Shown here piece by piece: positions 56,483 to 64,000 of a DNA stretch of 64,000 bases. Under the pieces are notes generated by a model. The model did no database searches and was not told the origin of the DNA. It saw only the letters and a list, made by a program, of their open reading frames with translations. The position numbers were made by a program, and so were the translations under genes. Position 1 is the first letter of the stretch. Each line of letters begins with the position of its first letter. The stretch covers positions 78,799-142,798 of the forward strand of contig QANU01027962.1 in assembly GCA_003254905.1 (NCBI GenBank), written 5' to 3'. This stretch comes from Nissolia schottii. Its lineage: Eukaryota > Streptophyta > Magnoliopsida > Fabales > Fabaceae.

Positions 56483-58269
56483 TGTTGATGGTTTTGTGTG
56501 GCTTAGAGAAGGGGGGTTGAATCTAAGCAAGGGTTTTTAAAAAAATTTTGTTCCTTCGAAATTTGTCTCCTAAAATTTCAGGAGATATCTCCTAGTTTTC
56601 TGGGAGACAAGTTTTCAAAAAAAAACTTAATTTCTCAAAAATAAAAACTGAATAATTTTAAGAGCAGAGTATGTAAAAGATATAAGGGAAAGAAAATTCA
56701 CACAGAGATTTATACTGGTTCGATTCCTTAACGGGAATCTACGTCCAGTTCTTCAAACGCCAAAATCAATTTTCTTTCACACCAAATTCAAGTACAAAGA
56801 CAAAACAATAATTCCTTTCACTCAGGAATTTTTTCAAACCAGAACAGAAACTTGAAGCAAACTCTTTCTCTCAAGCTCTCTGTTTCTCACCAAAACAATT
56901 CTCAAAAATATTTTCCAAACAATGAAGACACTCAACAATTTCAAACCAAGGTGTAGACCAAAATAATCAGAGATTGAAAGGTAGGTAAAACTCTTGGGAG
57001 AAAATATCACGAATGGATTTTTGGCTCTGGTGTCTTAATTTTCAAAGTGATCATTGGTCAGTTATTTATACTCGATTCTTGAAGCTTCAAGACCATCTTC
57101 TTTATTTTTGCCATGATTCCTTCTTCCATGATTCGTGCCCTTTCTTTATTTGTCTTCAATCATCTTGAAGTTAAGTCTTTTGCCTCTTGACCGTTGTAGG
57201 AATATCTCCTTGCTCCAAGAATGTTGTTTTTCCATTTTTGCATCCATGTGCTTCTTGTGACCGTTTGGAAGGAGATTGCCTCCATCACGTTTTTCTTTCT
57301 TGATTGTTTGTAAGGAGAGTTTTTCTTGTTCCATGATTTTTTTGCTTTCCACTTTCTTGCATCCAGACCATTTTGCAAGGAAAGCTTCTTTGTACCTTGA
57401 TTTTTGCTTTCCAATATTTGTGTCCATCACGTTTAAGCAAGGAAAGCTTCTTTGTGCCAAGATTTTAGCTTTCCACTATTTTGCATCCTTCACCACGTGA
57501 TATAGTCTCTTTCTTTGAAAATATTGCTTTCCATTTTTTTGTATCAATCACGTCCATTCTTCCTTTTTGGTGTACCACTTCACGTGATTCTTCCTTTTTT
57601 TGTCAAAAAATAATTGCTTTTTCAACTCTTTGTCCTATTCTCCATTTATGGCTATATCATAGCCTTTGTTGTATATGGAAGATTGCTTGTCAAGAGGATG
57701 TACTTCATAGCCTCCAATTTTGTTTCTCTTTCTACCTTTTTCATAAATGCTTGTCTCTTTCAATTTGTAGTCTCCCATACTTTTCCTTCCTTCTTGAAAT
57801 AAAATATTCTTCATTTTTTCATTTTTCCTTGAATTGTGTTGATGCACTTCCTGCAACACGTTTTCCTTTAATTAGAATCTGAGCATATACTGTTGCTCTC
57901 TTAATCTGATGTCAGGCCATAAATCTCCTTTCTTTCCTATTTCAAATATAATTTTCCTTCTTTTTTTTTTATTCCAGCATCAGTGCATGCTTTTCTTTCC
58001 AATGCTTCCAATGTGTTTATTTCTTCTCTATGTCATTTTCTCAATTTAAAATTTGCTAACACATTTTCAGCTGCTGTCCGAAATTTTTGGTTGTCCATAA
58101 TCCCTTCATTTCTTTATTTTTCTTGAGATATTTCAAATGCTAACTTGAGACAAGAAGGAGATAATATTGCTAATTAATTTTATTTTTCCTGAAACACTAG
58201 CACACATATTAGAACGTTCATGCAATGTTTGTCATCATTAATTTTATTATTTTACAAATTTAATCAACA
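56483..58269 (-). mobile_element. Solo LTR I, about 1787 bp
   Basis: The plus strand begins TGTTGATGG and ends ATCAACA, a perfect 7-bp inverted terminus. It has the G-rich segment GAGAAGGGGGGTTGAATC near the plus-strand start and ACTGGTTCGATTCC about 230 bp in, both usual in plant LTRs of this type. A TATA box on the minus strand (GAGTATAAATAA, about 57067-57077) suggests minus orientation. The interior has imperfect repeats of AAGGAAAGCTTCTTTGT around 57160-57480. A clear target duplication is lacking, so the ends are provisional. Confidence 0.55.
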
Positions 58270-58560
58270 AGTGTGTAAGTTAATAAGCTAGATCTCTTAA
58301 AATAGTTATCTCTAAAAAAAAATGTGAATCAAAGAATGTCTCTAAGAAATTTTGATCATTGCGATCGTTGGAAAGATTTTTACGAATTGTTTGATAAATG
58401 ATGCGGTGCAATAAATGATGACTAATAGAAAGAACAATTTCTACTCCTTCCATCTCTAAATTGTCCACGATAAAATTAATCACTTCTTTTTTTGATTAAT
58501 CTACCCCTATTTCCATCCAAGTGCATGTCATAGTGAGGCATTTTGGTGGAGGATGAAGGT

Positions 58561-58663
58561 TACTCCCTCCATTTCTCAATGTTAGCCATTTTGCTTTATT
58601 AGATTTATTCATAATTGAATGCATCTGGACAAAAGGGACTAACATTAGAGAACAAAAGGAGTA
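58561..58663. mobile_element. Stowaway-type (Tc1/mariner) MITE
   Basis: The termini CTCCCTCCATTTCTCAATGT and its imperfect inverse ending CAAAAGGAG are flanked by TA dinucleotides, as expected for Stowaway MITEs. Length is about 103 bp. Confidence 0.75.
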
Positions 58664-58827
58664 ATTAGCATCCTGGTGGCTAGGAAGTAGAGTTGCTGAA
58701 ATGGGCTGAACCTGATGGGTCAGCTTGAATGACAAAAAAATATGGGCGGATTGAGCTAAAGAAATATATATATAAAATTGAGTTGGGTCCGAATTAACCC
58801 AACCCAATTTTGTCTGCCCCCAAATTG

Positions 58828-59165
58828 CACTACAACAAATTCTGCATCTCTCAGTGGTTCAGTTTGACATTTAGTGGCAATTATAACCGCCGCTAAATGC
58901 GGTTCCTGGTGATTCACTAATCCCCCTTATTTCCTGTGTCGCCAGCAGTTTAGCGACGGTTCTCACGAACCGTTCGAACAACTGCCGATAAATGTAAACT
59001 TGAAATGTTTATTACATTTACCAGTAGTTTTGAACCGTCGCCATTGCTTCGATTTAAAATAATTCAGAAAGTGTTGCGGCGGTTTGAAATTGCCACCATG
59101 TCAATGCTGAAAATGCTGATAATATATGGCGACGATTTGTAACGGCCGCGAAATGCATAGTTTTA
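58828..59165. mobile_element. CACTA-like transposon 5' fragment
   Basis: It begins CACTACAACAAATTCTGC and is rich in GCGGCGGTT, AACCGCCGC and AGCGACGGTT motifs in both orientations, distinct from but analogous to the element at 22174. The far end is not found, so it is read as a fragment. Confidence 0.55.
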
Positions 59166-62100
59166 ATTTTTTAAAAATATTTCTTTAAAATTCTGATTTT
59201 AGAATTATTTTTGTGTGTTTTGGTTCATTATATTTACACACCTTTTCAAATTACTAACAAATTACACAAAACTCAAACATGGACCATGCAAGGTGTAATA
59301 TTCAAAATTAAATAATTAATTAATTGCATGTATAAAAGTATTAACTATACATCACTTAAAAAGATTCGTAATAAGCAAAATGGTCAAGTGAATTCATAAA
59401 ACAAAAAATAAAATATGCAAATCTTAATTATCTTGCAATAAGACATAAACTTGAGTTTTGCCATACTCATAGCCTAAGGAACGAGTTCTATAGTCCTACT
59501 ATTGAACTAACTTGAAAGCCTAAGTTTAATTACATGCTAATTAAACTTCTTCTCTAATAGAAGACAGTATTGTCTACACCGGTGATTCCAAATCTTCAAT
59601 CTGAGATGAAAATTAAAATAAAATATTAAAACATGATGCACATCCAAAAGATCAAAAGTACCGAAAAATAAAATAAAAAGACTAAGTGGCCAGCTCTTGT
59701 ACTAGACCACCTTCTTCCCTAATATTAGTTTTTCCACCACTAATCTAAGACAATTCACAGCTTGTCTCATGAACTCTCATTACAAGACTGCCACTCGAGT
59801 TCCGCTATCTCAAGGGGGGCAAGGGGTGGGCTTGCCTTGGCTTATGCTTCCCTCGGATTGTGTACTCAAGCTAAAGTGCTTTAGTGGTTCTGATTGGGCG
59901 ACTTGCCTGGATATTTGAAGCAGCATCACATTATTGCATTTTCCCTTGGCAATTCCCTATCATTCTTAGAAGCAATCGATTGTTTCTTGGTCTTTCTTAG
60001 AGACTGACTATTGAGCTCTAGCATCCACAAGCTCTGAAATACAATGGCCGGTTTATCTTGTGCAAGAACTAGACACGGCTCTTCAGTACATTATGAGTTT
60101 CACACATTAATCTAGAGCAGAACAATCAAGCAAAAAAGATTAACAAAACTACAAATCAAAAGAAAAGATAGCAACCATTAATCTAGAGAAGAATATGTTG
60201 GAAATTTATATTTTCAATATTTGTGGGCTCATATTCGTTAATGATTATATTAGCTATTTATCATACATGGTTTAATGTGGTGATCTAATTATTTGGTTAA
60301 AGGCCTTGTTCGACTTAAAGAAAAACGAATATAGACCCAAATAGGTAGATGTCAGTATTGGCCCATCAAGAGATAATGGGAACCCTAGTGAGCTTAAATA
60401 CGCAGGAACGGTTATGGTCCCCAATACACCAAATCAGAAAACTGTTTCGCTTCTCCCCATCAGAAGAGAAACCTAAGGAACTGAGGTGATTTGGTTGAGG
60501 AAGGTCACAGAACCATCGTCTTGTTCGCGTTCAATTGCTGCAAAGGTTTCGCGGTCATCAACCATGGATACAGGTATTTTGTAGTCCCTTAATCCTTAGT
60601 AATCTGACGTGATGTAATCAAGCAAAAGCCCAAAGCAATCACAAACTAGCTGCAAGCACACAAGATAAAACTCTTTGGAATCAAGCAGACTTGAGTTGGA
60701 TTGAATCAGTACTCTACCTTGCTGGATTTTCGAGACGTCAATCCCCTGAGGTTTTGATGAACAAAACACAATCTATTGTTCTCTCCCTTAGTTTGCATTT
60801 TGTAAAGAGGATTTCTCATCCTCTTATATCTTTGTGTCTTTCCCCTCTTCATCTTAACAAAAATTTTATTTCATCAAAAAAATTAAAATAAAGAGAAAAC
60901 AAGAAAAGTACAAAAGCTTTCTTGGAGATCAAATACAAGAGGAATCCATAATTTCCCCTTTAGATTATGGTTCGGCCCTTCGATTAAATTCTTGTCAACA
61001 TGAGTAGACTTGCTTTTGTTTAATATAATATCTATGATTGTTTGCGCTAGATGAGGAATCCAAGCAGTTCCATTTGGAAGAACCCGTCACCAAGAAGCAT
61101 ACATCCTCTCAAAACTTGACTTAAATAAGATCAATGAGCTAAAAGAGGGCATAGGAAAAAGCCATAAAGCAAATCTCTAACCTTTTTAAAATGAAAGAAA
61201 ACCAGGAAAGTTTCTGTCCTATAAGAAAACCGGGAAGTTCTCAAATCAAATATTTAAGGTTGTGCCTCCTTACCAATGTTCACATAAAAATGGACCACTC
61301 TTTGAAGTAGACAAAAGAGAGGTTCAAGGTTTTGAGATTAGACTAAGGTTGAACAAAGCAGAACTTTAATACATGCATGTATACCAAATAAATAAATGAT
61401 ACTGTGTAAAAATATGATAAAAAAAAAAAAGAAAAGAAAAGATGCCCATGTACATGCTAGTTGTTCATCATCAACAAGTGCTAGCTAAAGTCCTTTTTTC
61501 TTGTAGCGGCAGTTCAATTTGCTAGCTGTTCACAATTTGCCGGCTAACTATTCCTATCAATCGCCAACATAAATATAAGACACATTTTCTCCCATCCACC
61601 CACAAACTGATATAAAAATTATAAACACAGACAGCCATATAAACAGTTCATGTAAACTGGCATTGGAACTTTCTTAAGAAATAGAATTTATCTAGAAATA
61701 AAACAATGGTTAATTGTGATACTAGAAAAATTTAGAAAGATTCACTTTAGTCACCAAGTGTGCCCAAGTGAGAAATCAAGTGAATTAGTTTGGTAGTGTC
61801 CAAGAAATTGCGAGTGTGGTGTAGTTTTGTTATTCTAGCAATAGAGCAAAATCATTTTTTCCTATTAATGTTGCCTTTTTGCTCTACACTATTATCATAC
61901 GGAAATTCAAAAAGAAGATTAAGAAAAGGATGCAATAACAAAGGATCTGAATACACACTATGTGAGACCAATAAGAAAGCCTGAGGTGCCAAATTTGGGC
62001 TTTCTAACAATGGCTTGCTCTCTTGGATTATTGTGTGCAATGATTGAGAAGGGCCAAAAAAGGACCCATAACTGCAGCAATGGAGGAACACTGAACATAA

Positions 62101-62410
62101 TATTTCAAGATTATTGCAGTTCATAATTTCAAATTATCCATGATAAGCAACCACAAATTTGAGACTCCTAAAAAGACATGTTTAAAGTGGTACTAGCATA
62201 TTGACTACGCATATGACTATATTGTTAAAAGAAGATTGGTACCAAGATTCACTCATTATAAGGAAGTTTCTTCTTCCTAGCACTAAAATATGCGAGGGAG
62301 GTATTGTTGGCCTTCATCATCTTTCTAATTGTTTCTTTCGATTTCTGCCTTCAAGGCACTCCAGTTCTTCCTTTAATATCTTACAAGGCTCTTCCATTTC
62401 ATATTCTAAA
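59166..62410. other. Intergenic, nothing recognised
   Basis: About 3.2 kb of AT-rich DNA. Only short frames without recognisable domains are present. Confidence 0.35.
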
Positions 62411-63251
62411 TGTTAATAATAATTTATATTAATGATCATAATTGATTTGGTTTGATTTAGTCTTATTAATTAATTGTAATTTATTTTTTGCCGTTGTGTT
62501 TTGGCCGTTGAGTCTTCAGCCTATAAATAGGCTCAGCCTCCTATGTAAAGACACACAACTCTCATAATACAATTCTATTATTTCTTGTTCTCTGTATTTT
62601 CTCTCTTGTTCTCTGTATTTTCTCTGTAGTCTTTGTTGTGTCCTTTTACTTGTTCATTCAAGATGTTTAACATGGTATCAGAGCCATGGTTCCCACCTTG
62701 AATCCATATTCTCGCTTCCGCCAATTTTCCCCTTAACCGCCTCCACATAATCTTGATGTTGACTTAATCTGCCTTCGCGTAGTCTCGATTGTTGCCTATC
62801 ATTGTTGCCTTTGCTAGTTTCGCCTAGCTCTCGATGTTGCCTTAGTTAGTTCCGCCCAACTCCTGATGTTGCCTTCGTTGCTGCCTTTGCTGGTTCCGCC
62901 CAGCCACTGTTGCCCTCGCTGGTTTCGCCCAGCCTTTGTTGTTGTTTTGTTGGTTCTGCCCCACTCAGCCCTCCGTTGAACTATGACAAGCTTAAAGCTC
63001 GGGGAGCTTTAGCTTGAAGGAGGGTGTTAAGAATAATTTATATTAATGATCATAATTGATTTGATTTGATTTAGTCTTATTAATTAATTGTAATTTATTT
63101 TTGGCCGTTGAGTCTTCAGCCTATAAATAGGCTCAGCCTCCTATGTAAAGACATATAATTCTCATAATACAATTCTATTATTTCTTGTTCGCTGTATTTT
63201 CTCTGTAGTCTTTGTTGTGTCCTTTTACTTGTTCATTCAAGATGTTTAACA
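62411..63251 (+). mobile_element. TRIM retrotransposon, 841 bp
   Basis: It is a complete miniature LTR element. LTRs lie at 62411-62672 (262 bp) and 63025-63251 (227 bp); the length difference comes from a 20-bp duplication (CTCTCTTGTTCTCTGTATTT) and a short insertion near 62495 in the left LTR. Both run TGTTAA...GATGTTTAACA. A perfect CTAAA duplication flanks it (62406-62410 and 63252-63256). The initiator Met-tRNA binding site TGGTATCAGAGCC follows the left LTR (62673-62685), and a purine tract (AAGGAGGG, 63017-63024) precedes the right one. The 352-bp interior has no coding domains. Confidence 0.92.
62790..62965 (+). repeat. Imperfect tandem repeats inside the TRIM
   Basis: Four to five diverged copies of a unit resembling TGTTGCCTTTGCTGGTTCCGCCCAGC fill most of the element's interior. 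Confidence 0.65.
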
Positions 63252-64000
63252 CTAAATATCAATTCAAACAACTAAATTACTGAATTTGACAAAAAATAAT
63301 GAATTATTAATCTAACAAAATATGGCATAATGCATTGAAAGCAGAAACCACCTACACTTGCCTTGATTTAGCATTTTCCTCTTAATCTAACAAGATGCTT
63401 TTAGCATATAAAGTATATTTTAGTTTTTTATTTTGTTAAATAAAAATAAATGTCAAGTAATATAAAAAAAATATATTAAGTAAAAAAATACGTGAAAAAA
63501 TTATTAATAATATTTAAAATACATAATAATTCTATATTAATAAAAGTAAAAGAATTTTAAATAATGATTACTTTTATTAAATTTTACTTATAAATTAACT
63601 TTAATTTGTAAATAGTCAAACGTTATGATGCTAATAGTAAATATAATTATTATTAATAAATACTTAAGTAGTAATAATATTTATAATTATATTTTAATAA
63701 TTAGTAGTTTCTTTATTTTATAATTTTTTAGTGCTGATCAAATATTTTTAATTAAAACTGTTTGTAAAGAGGGGAATAAATGATACAATATAATACAATA
63801 TCTTGCGTAACGTTGTACCAAATATTACATAGTATTCACAATTTGTTGACCTTATACTATTATACAAGTCTTATTTTATCAGACCTTATTCTATCAGACA
63901 TATCAAATACATATTCATTAAACTTGGCCTAGGGTTTGATTTGGTCACCCCATCAGATCACTAGATCATTGATTCAACTAGTGCATCACTGTATCACTTA
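63252..64000. other. Intergenic, nothing recognised
   Basis: Very AT-rich sequence to the window edge without a gene. Confidence 0.35.

Noticed and set aside
58828-61507. Complete CACTA element ending at TTTCTTGTAGCG near 61507
   Set aside because: The right end has the wrong final bases, lacks the subterminal motifs and has no matching 3-bp duplication.

Overview
This window is nuclear DNA of a flowering plant, most likely a eudicot. Spliced and intronless plant genes (plastid ATP synthase gamma subunit, S40-family protein, GAMYB-like R2R3-MYB, beta-galactosidase) sit far apart in AT-rich DNA packed with nested plant transposable elements. No bacterial-type operons, rRNA or tRNA genes are visible. 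The species cannot be named from the sequence alone.

Layout. 1-5870: three plus-strand copies (called C, A and B here) of one long-LTR family, with B nested inside A. 6999-8129: intronless gene for a plastid ATP synthase gamma subunit that lacks one cysteine of the redox switch. 8353-12493: a hAT-type MITE, a strong inverted repeat and a deleted Ty1/copia element. 16616-17239: an S40/DUF584 gene. 18095-25390: a MITE-rich stretch in which a CACTA element, a SINE and a hAT MITE all sit inside one decayed LINE ORF1. 26048-29113: a four-exon GAMYB-like gene on the minus strand with an apparent miR159 target site. 30919-42524: three more copies (D, E and F, minus strand) of the long-LTR family; F splits a decayed Ty3/gypsy pol (37464-44715) and itself carries a further solo LTR (G). 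45861-47908: a young non-autonomous LTR element. 49641-52145: an intronless 834-codon beta-galactosidase gene on the minus strand. 52146-64000: a SINE, CACTA fragments, MITEs, another solo LTR and an 841-bp TRIM element.

The four host genes act in separate processes (plastid bioenergetics, a senescence-associated protein, GAMYB-type transcription control, cell-wall galactose metabolism) and show no shared regulation. The most distinctive signal is the long-LTR family. Six copies share TG..CA-type ends and, where both flanks are visible, 5-bp target duplications. Most of the sufficiently preserved copies also share a TATA box, a GTGGGTA motif resembling a splice donor, arrays of an 11-bp near-palindrome, and a 7-bp inverted repeat with a variable 5-nt spacer. 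One copy holds a 158-codon ORF at the matching place.

All boundaries were set by eye. Exon joins, target duplications and family names are readings of the sequence, not database results.
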